This document shows positions 6,544 to 12,577 of a DNA stretch of 25,605 nucleotides, one piece after another. The stretch's first letter is position 1; each line of letters starts with the position of its first letter. Source of the DNA: a virus; the IMG/VR virus record IMGVR_UViG_3300047409_000339, positions 1 through 25,605 of that record. One strand, 5' to 3'. The position numbers and the translations under genes were made by a program. The notes under the pieces are model-generated. The model saw only the letters and a program-made list of their open reading frames with translations. It had not been told where the DNA came from and did no database searches.

Positions 6544-6812
6544 GCTCGCTCTCCCTCGGGCCGGCAGCGGCCGGGATAAATCGGCGCCAGGCGCGTGCGT
6601 TGCTCGGCGTAGGCTGGTTGCCAGTGTTCGACCATGGGGCGCGCGGCGAAGCCGGCGATGATCTCGACGCCGCATTCGGGGCACTCCCACTGGTCAGCGT
6701 CCCAGAGCTTGTAGGGCGCGCCGTCCTCCATGAGTTCCTCGACGGTGACCGAGTTCTTCTTGACCACCATGAAGCGGCCACAGCCACAGAGGATCTGCGA
6801 CGCGGTCGGCAT
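6540..6812 (-). CDS. Small zinc-ribbon protein (90 aa)
   Basis: 90 aa. C9-x-C11 near the N-terminus and C44-x-x-C47 (ECPECG) form a likely four-Cys zinc site around a beta-rich segment (FMVVKKNSVTVEELM). The C-terminal half contains Arg and Pro but no membrane segment. The start shares one base with the previous stop (TGATG), and the stop overlaps the next start. Similar small zinc proteins are common beside phage recombination genes, often without known function. It could bind nucleic acid or a partner protein. Confidence 0.65.
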   Translation of the reverse strand: MPTASQILCGCGRFMVVKKNSVTVEELMEDGAPYKLWDADQWECPECGVEIIAGFAARPMVEHWQPAYAEQRTRLAPIYPGRCRPEGERA

Positions 6813-7105
6813 CAGCCGTTGCTCCCGCGACGCATGGCGTCGAGGCTCTTCTCGTCCCGGAAATTCGGGAGGGCGATCGCGGCATCCGGGCGATAGAGGC
6901 AATCGGCCAGCGCGTGGAAGATGTCGCCGCGCGCGGTGATCGGGTCCGCCAGGCGCCCATCCAAGCGGCTCACGATGGCGTCGGCGATCAGGAGCAGGCG
7001 TTGTCCGCGGGCGCGCGCCAGATAGTGATCCGTCTGCTCCTCGCGCGCGAGCGCCTCGTGCACGGGGTCGCCGAATTCGTACACGCTCCGCGGCACGAAG
7101 GTCAT
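6812..7105 (-). CDS. Hypothetical helical protein (97 aa)
   Basis: 97 aa, predicted mostly helical, with acidic and Arg/Leu-rich helices (EALAREEQTDHYLARARGQ and LLLIADAIVSRL). The start overlaps the previous stop (ATGA) and the stop shares a base with the next ATG, so it is securely part of the early operon. No domain, Cys cluster or membrane segment recognised. Confidence 0.65.
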   Translation of the reverse strand: MTFVPRSVYEFGDPVHEALAREEQTDHYLARARGQRLLLIADAIVSRLDGRLADPITARGDIFHALADCLYRPDAAIALPNFRDEKSLDAMRRGSNG

Positions 7106-7242
7106 CGGTGCCGCTCCTCGGCAATGAACATCTGCCGGCGCTCGCGCGTGAGGCGCAGCGCCGACATGAGATCAGACCCGAAGCGCGAGGCGCGCCACGC
7201 CCGCCACCGCACCAGCCAGGGGAGCCACCAGGTGGGCTTCAT
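7102..7242 (-). CDS. Small Trp-rich basic protein (46 aa)
   Basis: 46 aa. The N-terminus is MKPTWWLPWLVRWRAW, with five Trp in the first 16 residues mixed with Arg, so it may lie on a membrane surface; the rest is a basic helix. ATGA overlaps exist at both ends (7239-7242 and 7102-7105), which is the main evidence that it is translated. No family recognised. A longer upstream frame exists but is Arg-rich shadow sequence over the excisionase-like gene. Confidence 0.55.
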   Translation of the reverse strand: MKPTWWLPWLVRWRAWRASRFGSDLMSALRLTRERRQMFIAEERHR

Positions 7243-7511
7243 CGCACCACCCGCTTGGGGCTGGAGACCGGTTGCTCGTCTGGCTCGCCTTGGACATAGC
7301 GCCAGACGAGCGTGCCAGAGAAGCAGTGCTTGCCGAGCGGGTGCTTGACTTTGAACCGATCGAGCTCGCCGGCAGCCTGGGCGGCCGTAAAGCGAGAATT
7401 GCCCCACTGGAGAATCGCGCCCATATCAGCGGGGCCCAGCAGGAGGCCGGCCTTGGCGCGCGCCAAAGCGGCCTGTTGGGCCTCGTCATCCAGCCGCCAG
7501 GTGGTTTTCAT
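7239..7511 (-). CDS. Excisionase-like winged-helix protein
   Basis: 90 aa. Residues about 24-75 read as helix (GPADMGAILQWG), turn, second helix (RFTAAQAAGELDRF), then a basic beta-hairpin ending in KHCFSGTLVWRYVQGE. This is the order seen in small AlpA/excisionase or MerR-type winged-helix proteins, where the last strand and helix set the end of the domain. In temperate phages such a protein, placed early in the lytic operon, steers the integrase toward excision. The integrase is about 1.5 kb away on the other strand. The match is by layout only. Confidence 0.45.
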   Translation of the reverse strand: MKTTWRLDDEAQQAALARAKAGLLLGPADMGAILQWGNSRFTAAQAAGELDRFKVKHPLGKHCFSGTLVWRYVQGEPDEQPVSSPKRVVR

Positions 7512-7523
7512 GCGGAGATTCCT

Positions 7524-7781
7524 TCAGGCTGCGGATCGACGGTTCTTCTTCGCGGTCTTCCGACCGCCGCGATCTCCATCCACTACTTGCGTCACGAACT
7601 GCTCGATTTTGTAGGCGGTCCGATCGAGCGGCCCGTGCTTCAGACGATTCGTGATCGCGAAGTGGAGCGACCGAGCCTTGACGGGATACCCCGCCCGCGT
7701 CATCTCGTCAGAGAGCTGGATGTAGGTCAGATCATTTTCGAGGCGATACGCGGCGAGTCGGACGAGAGCCGTGTCACTCAT
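7524..7781 (-). CDS. Small helix-turn-helix protein, likely Cro-like first early gene
   Basis: 85 aa from the ATG at 7781. Residues about 18-45 (LTYIQLSDEMTRAGYPVKA and on to a helix with AITNRL) fit a helix-turn-helix, followed by a helix and a very basic tail (GGRKTAKKNRR). It is the first gene of the leftward early operon and diverges from the repressor-like gene, the position of Cro in lambdoid phages. The longer frame from 7865 would begin inside the control region and is Cys-rich without character, so the ATG at 7781 is chosen. The best -10 box lies just upstream, so the mRNA may be nearly leaderless. Confidence 0.6.
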   Translation of the reverse strand: MSDTALVRLAAYRLENDLTYIQLSDEMTRAGYPVKARSLHFAITNRLKHGPLDRTAYKIEQFVTQVVDGDRGGRKTAKKNRRSAA

Positions 7782-7792
7782 GATAGGCGGGC

Positions 7793-7822
7793 ATCCTACG
7801 CAACGCATGCACGTAAAGTCAA
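7793..7822 (-). promoter_or_regulatory. Candidate early leftward promoter
   Basis: On the minus strand TTGACT (7822-7817) and TAGGAT (7798-7793) are separated by 18 bases. Transcription would start near 7786, only about five bases before the ATG at 7781, implying a leaderless or nearly leaderless message. An inverted repeat at 7833-7858 lies immediately upstream of the -35 box. Predicted from consensus only. Confidence 0.5.
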
Positions 7823-7832
7823 GACATGAATG

Positions 7833-7858
7833 CGTGCTCAGACAATATTGTGAGCACG
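7833..7858. promoter_or_regulatory. Inverted repeat, candidate operator 1
   Basis: CGTGCTCA at 7833-7840 and its exact reverse complement TGAGCACG at 7851-7858 flank a 10-base AT-rich centre that itself contains the palindrome CAATATTG. The size and symmetry suit binding by a dimeric repressor. It lies between the two divergent promoters, next to the -35 of the leftward one. Confidence 0.55.
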
Positions 7859-7879
7859 ACCGCATCGTTTGTCATTTAC

Positions 7880-7902
7880 CTACATAGACTTGTTGTCTGT
7901 AG
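7880..7902. promoter_or_regulatory. Inverted repeat, candidate operator 2
   Basis: CTACATAGAC (7880-7889), five bases, then GTCTGTAG (7895-7902): an imperfect palindrome with a two-base bulge. It abuts the -35 candidate of the rightward promoter at 7903. Its sequence differs from operator 1, so the two may bind different proteins (repressor and the Cro-like protein). Confidence 0.4.
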
Positions 7903-7930
7903 TTGCATAGCTTTCATTTTTTGCGATAGT
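7903..7930 (+). promoter_or_regulatory. Candidate repressor promoter
   Basis: TTGCAT (7903-7908) and GATAGT (7925-7930) with a 16-base spacer. Transcription would start at about 7937-7940, at or beside the GTG start codon of the repressor-like gene, so the message may be leaderless as is lambda cI from PRM. Boxes are weak and the call is by eye. Confidence 0.4.
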
Positions 7931-7939
7931 ATCCTGGCT

Positions 7940-8470
7940 GTGTCACAAGCCTTTTCTGCGCTCTTGCGGCGGATTCTGAAAAAGCAGTATCGGACCAACA
8001 AAGCATTCGCGGCGGCATTGGGCATCGATCCGAGCCATCTCAGTCGGGCGATGGCACCAGGAGGGCAACCGTTCAATATCGAAGGGTGTCTCCACCTGGC
8101 GCGTGTCACGAACACCCACCCGAGCACCGCACTACGCGCCGCCGGCAAAGGGCAGGTCGCGACGCTCATCGAACAGTTGTACGGCCCGGCCCGTGAGCTC
8201 TCCGCCACTGAACAGCAACTCCTCCGGGATTACGCCGCCGTCGAGGACGAGCAACTCCTACACGCCGTGCGGACGTTGCTCGAAGTTGGCGCGAAACAAG
8301 CGAGTCGAGGCCGGCGCAAACCCTCTGGCGGCGGGGGGCGCGGAGGTGGAGGAACGACCGGCGGAAGCGGCGAGGAAAAGCCGGAGCCAGTGGCCGGCGC
8401 TGATATACCAAAGGAACCCGAGCGGGTGCATCGACCGGCGATCTACCAACGTCGCGCACGAGTGGGTTGA
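7940..8470 (+). CDS. Repressor-like XRE-type helix-turn-helix protein
   Basis: 176 aa from GTG at 7940. The N-terminal domain (about 2-65) carries a helix-turn-helix, NKAFAAALGIDPSHLSRAM, as in XRE/Cro/CI proteins. A helical segment follows (about 75-118), then a Gly-rich stretch (about 127-145) and a basic end. There is no S24 peptidase domain, so it should not be inactivated by RecA-stimulated self-cleavage as lambda CI is. The GTG is chosen because residues before it in the longer frame resemble translated promoter DNA and the promoter candidate ends there. Over 8290-8470 a second frame that continues into the next gene is also open, so the exact C-terminus is less certain than the N-terminus. 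Confidence 0.7.
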   Translation: MSQAFSALLRRILKKQYRTNKAFAAALGIDPSHLSRAMAPGGQPFNIEGCLHLARVTNTHPSTALRAAGKGQVATLIEQLYGPARELSATEQQLLRDYAAVEDEQLLHAVRTLLEVGAKQASRGRRKPSGGGGRGGGGTTGGSGEEKPEPVAGADIPKEPERVHRPAIYQRRARVG

Positions 8471-8498
8471 AGCGCGAAAGAAGGAAGGGAATTACGTC

Positions 8499-9053
8499 AT
8501 GCCAAAGTCGGCGATCGAACAGCAGCTAGTGAAGGCATTCGCGGGCTTGAATCCCGAACTCAGGCGAATGATTCTGCCAGCGTTCGAGACGGATCTCGCG
8601 GCATCGCGCAGGGCGAGGGCCACGAACCGACTCCGTCTCATTAAGTTGCGCCCCGCCGCGGCAGCGTTGTCCTCAGTCCCGACGCACACAGTGGATCAAC
8701 TCCAGCAGATGAAAGAACTCGCGCCCAGCGAGTTCCAGGAACTCTGCCAAGAGATCGATCGCCGGTTCGTCATCGTGCAGCGTGCCCAGGCGGCCCGCAT
8801 CGATTGGTCCTCACAGAAGCCGTGGCCGTGGCCGTTGTTCTACGCTGTGCGCAAGGCCCCAGGCGCGAGCGCCGCCGCTCGCATTCTGATCAGGGTCCTC
8901 GGCGTCACCCACGTTAAGGTCCAGGACTTCGTGACACTCGCCGGCATCATTCGGACGGCGGATCAACGGGCCGCGCGGCTCATCCTGAGCACTCTGTTAG
9001 AGGAATATATGCCCGTCTCAGAGGCGACACGACGATTCGAGTTGGAGGGCTGA
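8499..9053 (+). CDS. Unknown protein between repressor and integrase
   Basis: 184 aa. A strong purine-rich ribosome binding site (GAAGGAAGGGA, 8480-8490) precedes the ATG at 8499. The sequence is rich in Ala, Arg and Leu and appears mainly helical, with an N-terminal helix (AIEQQLVKAFAGL), a central helix (LAPSEFQELCQEIDRRFVIV) and a C-terminal region ending in a repeated helix-loop pattern (VQDFVTLAGIIRTADQRAARLI). No catalytic motif, signal peptide or membrane segment is seen. It is co-oriented with repressor and integrase, so it is probably expressed in the lysogen and could be an immunity, exclusion or partner protein. Family not recognised. Confidence 0.7.
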   Translation: MPKSAIEQQLVKAFAGLNPELRRMILPAFETDLAASRRARATNRLRLIKLRPAAAALSSVPTHTVDQLQQMKELAPSEFQELCQEIDRRFVIVQRAQAARIDWSSQKPWPWPLFYAVRKAPGASAAARILIRVLGVTHVKVQDFVTLAGIIRTADQRAARLILSTLLEEYMPVSEATRRFELEG

Positions 9054-9056
9054 GCA

Positions 9057-10202
9057 TTGGGCCACCTCTATCAGCCGAGACCCGGCGGCGTGTGGATGAT
9101 GCAGTACGTCGGCAGCCACGGCCGACGCGTCCGTGAATCCACGGAGACCGACAACGAGAAGAAGGCCGCGAAGATCCTAGCCGCCAAGGAAACCGATCGG
9201 GATCGGGGCCTGCCTGTCGCCGCGGGCATCGGGAAGATCCGCTGGGAAGAAGCCGTCGATCTGATCCGCGCGGACTACGCCAACAACGATCAGACGTCGT
9301 GGGTCAATCAGGAGCGTCGGATTCGGCGGCACCTGGCGCCGGTCTTCGGCGGCCAGCGGCTGGCCGAGATCCAGCCGGATGCCTTTCTGCTCTATGCCAC
9401 GACCCGACGCGAGGCGGGCGCCACCGCCGCCAGCGTGAACCGGGAACTCGCGATTGTGCGGCGGATGTTCGTGTTGGCGATGCAGGCGGGCAAGCTGCTG
9501 TTTCGGCCACATATCCCCCGCCTGCGGGAGCGGAATGCGCGCGCCGGGTTCTTCGAGCGGGCGACCTTCGAGAGTGTGTATGCACACTTGCCCGAGGCCT
9601 TGCAACCGGTCGTGATGTTTGCCTATCTGACCGGCTGGCGGATCGACAGCGAAGTCTTGACGCGCGAATGGCGGCACGTCGATCTCGATGCCAACGAAAT
9701 CCGGTTGGACCCCGGCGAAACCAAGAACGGCGAGCCGCGCGTGTTCCCGTTAACCGACGAGCTCCGCGCCCTGCTCCTCGAGCGCCAGGCCGCACGCGAG
9801 GCCGCGGCGGCCGCCGGCTATGTCTGCCCCTGGGTCTTCTTTCGGCTCGTCGCGAAGGGTCGGGGCGGGAAGAAGTATCCCAAGCCGATCATCCGCTTCA
9901 ATAAAGCCTGGGCGGCCGCCTGCGCAGCCGCGGGGTGTCCTGGACGGATCCCACACGACCTTCGCCGCACGGCCGTCCGGAACATGGTCCGGAGCGGCGT
10001 GCCCGAACGCGTCGCGATGCAGCTCGCCGGGCACCTCACCCGATCGGTCTTCGAACGGTACAACATCGTGAGTCCGGGGGACCTCATGGACGCCCGCGCG
10101 AAGCTGGAAGGCCAGATGTCGGCCACGGCGAATAAACAGCAAAGCCACACAATGAGCCACACGGGGCCGATATTCGGCGGTCGCCGCGACTCGAACTCGT
10201 GA
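9057..10202 (+). CDS. int: Tyrosine-recombinase phage integrase
   Basis: 381 aa from TTG at 9057, with a GGAGGG ribosome binding site 8-13 bases upstream and the previous stop three bases before. Domains: an N-terminal arm-binding segment (about 1-50, GHLYQPRPGGVWMMQYVG), a core-binding domain (about 60-165) and a catalytic domain. Catalytic residues are all visible: R195 (TGWRIDSE), K223 (TKNGEPR), H300 and R303 (HDLRR), H326 (LAGHL) and Y335 (FERYNI). It joins attP to the host attB, and with an excisionase removes the phage. The gene ends 15 bases before a tRNA-Cys 3' sequence, and its last codons overlap two putative arm-type repeats. Very confident. Confidence 0.97.
   Translation: MGHLYQPRPGGVWMMQYVGSHGRRVRESTETDNEKKAAKILAAKETDRDRGLPVAAGIGKIRWEEAVDLIRADYANNDQTSWVNQERRIRRHLAPVFGGQRLAEIQPDAFLLYATTRREAGATAASVNRELAIVRRMFVLAMQAGKLLFRPHIPRLRERNARAGFFERATFESVYAHLPEALQPVVMFAYLTGWRIDSEVLTREWRHVDLDANEIRLDPGETKNGEPRVFPLTDELRALLLERQAAREAAAAAGYVCPWVFFRLVAKGRGGKKYPKPIIRFNKAWAAACAAAGCPGRIPHDLRRTAVRNMVRSGVPERVAMQLAGHLTRSVFERYNIVSPGDLMDARAKLEGQMSATANKQQSHTMSHTGPIFGGRRDSNS
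10143..10162 (+). repeat. Left arm-type repeats (AGCCACAC x2)
   Basis: AGCCACAC occurs at 10143-10150 and 10155-10162, start-to-start 12 bases, inside the last codons of the integrase gene. The same octamer in the same orientation recurs on the other side of the tRNA fragment. Phased direct repeats flanking the core are the form expected for integrase arm sites. Confidence 0.55.
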
Positions 10203-10217
10203 AAACGTTAGGAAATT

Positions 10218-10266
10218 TGGAGGCGCCGCCCGGATTTGAACCGGGGGTGGAGGTTTTGCAGTCCTC
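10218..10266 (-). other. attP core: 3' part of a tRNA-Cys gene
   Basis: On the minus strand this reads as the anticodon arm to the CCA end of tRNA-Cys: anticodon stem-loop 10266-10250 with anticodon GCA at 10259-10257, a perfect T-arm at 10245-10229, acceptor 3' strand 10228-10222, discriminator U at 10221 and CCA at 10220-10218. The 5' half (acceptor 5' strand GGCGCCG and D-arm) is absent upstream, so this is not a whole gene. Phages that integrate in tRNA genes carry just such a 3' piece to restore the gene after insertion. The anticodon stem has one A-A mismatch, possibly marking divergence from the host copy. Confidence 0.8.
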
Positions 10267-10364
10267 ACAAGAACCACCGAAACGAGTCATATTTCAGCGA
10301 TTTTGCTCAATGTTTTGCGCGATTCGTGAAATCTGGCGATTCCTGGAGTCACCATAGAAACCCA

Positions 10365-10384
10365 CGGTTTTCCTAACAAAACCG
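10365..10384. repeat. Hairpin in the attP region
   Basis: CGGTTTT at 10365-10371 and AAAACCG at 10378-10384 form a perfect 7-bp stem with a 6-base loop. A T-run follows at 10393-10398, so weak terminator activity on the plus strand is possible. The loop side TTTTCCTAAC is also the inverse of GTTAGGAAA at 10207-10215 beside the core, so it may instead be a protein site. Confidence 0.35.
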
Positions 10385-10403
10385 CGTGTCACTTTTTTAC
10401 TCC

Positions 10404-10434
10404 AGCCACACAAAAAGCCACACGCGAGCCACAC
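10404..10434 (+). repeat. Right arm-type repeats (AGCCACAC x3)
   Basis: AGCCACAC at 10404-10411, 10416-10423 and 10427-10434, spaced 12 and 11 bases start to start, about one helical turn. The orientation is the same as in the two left copies. Together with the core they give a two-plus-three arm arrangement around an att core, as in attP sites of lambda-type integrases. Confidence 0.55.
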
Positions 10435-10451
10435 AGACTTCGGATAGAAGT

Positions 10452-10796
10452 ATGCCCATGAAGCAATGTCGATTCTGCGCGGAAGAGATCCAAGACGCCG
10501 CGATAGTTTGTAAGCACTGCGGCCGCGACCTCGTCCCGCCGCGTCTACATCCCTTCTGGCGATTGGCGGGCTACGGACTGCTCATCGCCGCCGTGTTCCT
10601 CATCGTCTCGTTCGTCTCCTTCTACTTCGGTGAAGACAATCGGCAGCACCAGGCCTACGTGGCCGCGCGTGAGGCGTGGCACCGCAAGTGCTACAGCCCT
10701 ATTGAACCGGAGGGGATCACGCCAGAAATGCGGGCCTGCGCCGACGAACTGCGCGCGCTGAATGCCTCCGCGAGACGCCACGGGTGGGACCGATAA
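10452..10796 (+). CDS. Zinc-ribbon membrane protein, probable cargo gene
   Basis: 114 aa from ATG at 10452 (a second ATG two codons on). Residues about 5-26 hold two CxxC pairs (CRFC and CKHC) in a zinc-ribbon of the kind common in bacterial chromosomes. A membrane segment follows at about 37-60 (LAGYGLLIAAVFLIVSFVSF), then a soluble C-terminal tail containing two more Cys. It is separate from the structural operon, convergent with it, and lies just beyond the right att arm. After integration it would sit at the far end of the prophage, a usual place for lysogenic cargo. The gene may have come from a bacterial host. Function unknown. Confidence 0.7.
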   Translation: MPMKQCRFCAEEIQDAAIVCKHCGRDLVPPRLHPFWRLAGYGLLIAAVFLIVSFVSFYFGEDNRQHQAYVAAREAWHRKCYSPIEPEGITPEMRACADELRALNASARRHGWDR

Positions 10797-10813
10797 ATTC
10801 TCCTCTACTGCAT

Positions 10814-10900
10814 TCATCGGGAACACCAGGACGCGAGCAGGAGTAAGACGGCCAGGCCGAGTAACGGCCACGGGTCAAACCCCTGACGCTCCCTAGCCAT
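10814..10900 (-). CDS. Possible single-membrane-segment peptide (28 aa)
   Basis: 28 aa: short charged N-terminus (MARERQGFDPWP), then a hydrophobic run (LLGLAVLLLLASW) and CSR at the end. It overlaps the end of the preceding 20-aa frame and is the last frame of the structural operon. Size and single hydrophobic helix allow a membrane peptide, perhaps tied to the lipoprotein or to lysis, but with no family evidence it is tentative. Confidence 0.35.
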   Translation of the reverse strand: MARERQGFDPWPLLGLAVLLLLASWCSR

Positions 10901-10958
10901 CCGCGGTCAAAGTCGGCGGCCCCTCGTCGCGCACACGCCCCAGCGGGCTGTCGGGCAT
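10893..10958 (-). CDS. Very short coupled frame (21 aa)
   Basis: The ATG shares one base with the stop of the lipoprotein gene (TGATG), the coupling signal used elsewhere in the operon. The frame ends in TAG after 21 codons. The length is too short to judge and it may only pass ribosomes on to the next small frame. Confidence 0.25.
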   Translation of the reverse strand: MPDSPLGRVRDEGPPTLTADG

Positions 10959-12577
10959 CAATGCACCGTCGGCGCGGGCAGCGCGGGCAGCGCCGTGCGC
11001 GTAAACGGATTGCTCGGGCCACTCGCCGGGCTGACCCCCGTCGCGCCCGTCGCGCGCACGGTGAGCGTGTAGCCGCTCCCCGGGGCCACGCCCTGCACCA
11101 GCGCGGTGATCGGCAGCGCGCACTGCGACCCCGCGCGATCCGGATCGGTCACGCGCGCCTCGGTCGGATTCGTGACCGCGCCCGGCGGCGCCAGCGGCGC
11201 CAGCGCGCACGCGGCGGCGCTGTGCAGCAGATGCGTCGTCCCCACCGGCGGGCCGGTCGGCGGCGGCGTGGCCGCGGCCCAGACGGCCACATCCCACCCG
11301 ACGACGACGGAGGGCGGCGGCGCCGTCGACATTTCATACGCGCCGAGATCCGCCGCGCTGCCCTGCGGCCGCGCCGTGCCCGCGCGATCGGTCGGGACGG
11401 CCGCGACGGGCGTGCCCGTGTCGATCGCCGGACTCCCCGGCTGGAGCTGGAAGTCGGCGCCGGCGGGATTCACGAAGAGGGGATCGGGGCCTTCCAGATT
11501 GTGGTCGTGCGTCGTCCCGCTGCCCATGTCGAGATAGTTGGCGCCGCTCGACTGGTGGACGATGTTGTTCTGAAGGACCGTCCCGGTGACGCCCGCCCCG
11601 ACGAGGACCCCGGTGTTGCGGTTATTGGTGACGGTGTTGTGCCAGACCTTCGTGTTCGTCCCCGCCACGGTGATCGCCCCGAGATTCTGATTGCCGGCGG
11701 TCCCGACGGCAATCCCCGTGATGACGTTGTTGACAATCGAATTGTCGACGCCGTAGACCAGCACCCCCCACGCCTCATCGGGCGTCCCGGATCGCGTCAG
11801 GTCGTGAAAGTAGTTGTTCCGGATGATGTTGTGGTCGGGCGAATCGCCGCTGCCGTTGTAAATCTGGATGAACGCGCCTGAGGTGTCGTAAATCTCGCAG
11901 TGCTCGACGAGATTGTTCGGCCCGGAGATGTACACGCCGTAGGAGGCGCACTGATAGCCGCACTGCCCCGGATCGCCCCCCCCGTGAATGACGAGGTTGA
12001 TCAGCTCGAAGCCCCCGGTCGCCTGCAGGACGACATGCGCGCCGAGCGCAAACGCGCCGCTCGCGTAGGCGCCCGCCCCCGCGATGCATTCGGCGTTTTT
12101 GTAGCGAATGTGGTGCACGTCGTGATAGTTCTGTGTCGACAAGCTGACGCAGGGCTGGTGGCTCGGCCGGCCGTCGAGGTTGAGGCCATCGAACTCGATG
12201 TAGTGGTAGTCCCCATCGAGCCAGATCACATGCTGGCCGGCGGTCGTGTGCCCGCTCGCGGGCGTCAGCCAGACCGTCTCGCCCGGCGCCGCCGCGACCC
12301 GCTCCGTCTGCGCCCAGGACGTGCCCGACGGCACCGCGGTGATGACCTCGTCGTAGGTGCCCGCGCGGACGAGCAGCGTATCCCCCGCCACGAGACACGC
12401 GATCCCCGCGGTGATCGTGCGCTTCGGCGTCGCGGCCGTCTGCGCCGTGCCGCACGCGCGCGCATCGTCGCCCGCTGGCGCCACGTAGTACGTCGTCGCG
12501 GCGTGCGGCGTGACGCGGCACGCCGCGAGGGCGGCCAGGCCGCCGAGGGCCGCGGCCAGGAGCCGCCGGCGGATCAT
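10958..12577 (-). CDS. Parallel beta-helix lipoprotein
   Basis: 539 aa. N-terminus MIRRRLLAAALGGLAALAAC is a lipoprotein signal peptide with lipobox LAAC and modified C20; Arg at +2 suggests outer-membrane sorting in a Gram-negative cell. Residues 29-80 (YYVAPAGDDARACG, then GDTLLVRAGTYDE) start a right-handed beta-helix of the pectate-lyase-like type, with coils rich in N-x-I/V patterns (NNLVEHCEIYD, NNVITGIAVGTAGNQ, NNNIVH-type turns) to about residue 390, then a DLGAYE end. Residues about 405-539 look like a fibronectin III-type domain. No catalytic residues can be assigned. It is coupled by ATGA to the previous gene at the end of the tail operon. A virion protein would not need a lipobox, so host-surface modification in infected cells is plausible. 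Confidence 0.8.
   Translation of the reverse strand: MIRRRLLAAALGGLAALAACRVTPHAATTYYVAPAGDDARACGTAQTAATPKRTITAGIACLVAGDTLLVRAGTYDEVITAVPSGTSWAQTERVAAAPGETVWLTPASGHTTAGQHVIWLDGDYHYIEFDGLNLDGRPSHQPCVSLSTQNYHDVHHIRYKNAECIAGAGAYASGAFALGAHVVLQATGGFELINLVIHGGGDPGQCGYQCASYGVYISGPNNLVEHCEIYDTSGAFIQIYNGSGDSPDHNIIRNNYFHDLTRSGTPDEAWGVLVYGVDNSIVNNVITGIAVGTAGNQNLGAITVAGTNTKVWHNTVTNNRNTGVLVGAGVTGTVLQNNIVHQSSGANYLDMGSGTTHDHNLEGPDPLFVNPAGADFQLQPGSPAIDTGTPVAAVPTDRAGTARPQGSAADLGAYEMSTAPPPSVVVGWDVAVWAAATPPPTGPPVGTTHLLHSAAACALAPLAPPGAVTNPTEARVTDPDRAGSQCALPITALVQGVAPGSGYTLTVRATGATGVSPASGPSNPFTRTALPALPAPTVH

Noticed and set aside
5545-6579. Plus-strand frame (344 aa) over the annealing-protein gene
   Set aside because: Antisense shadow of the annealing-protein gene; composition is Arg/Gly/Leu-rich without motifs.
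10218-10300. Complete tRNA-Cys gene
   Set aside because: The 5' acceptor strand and D-arm are absent in the upstream minus-strand DNA; only the anticodon arm to CCA end matches.
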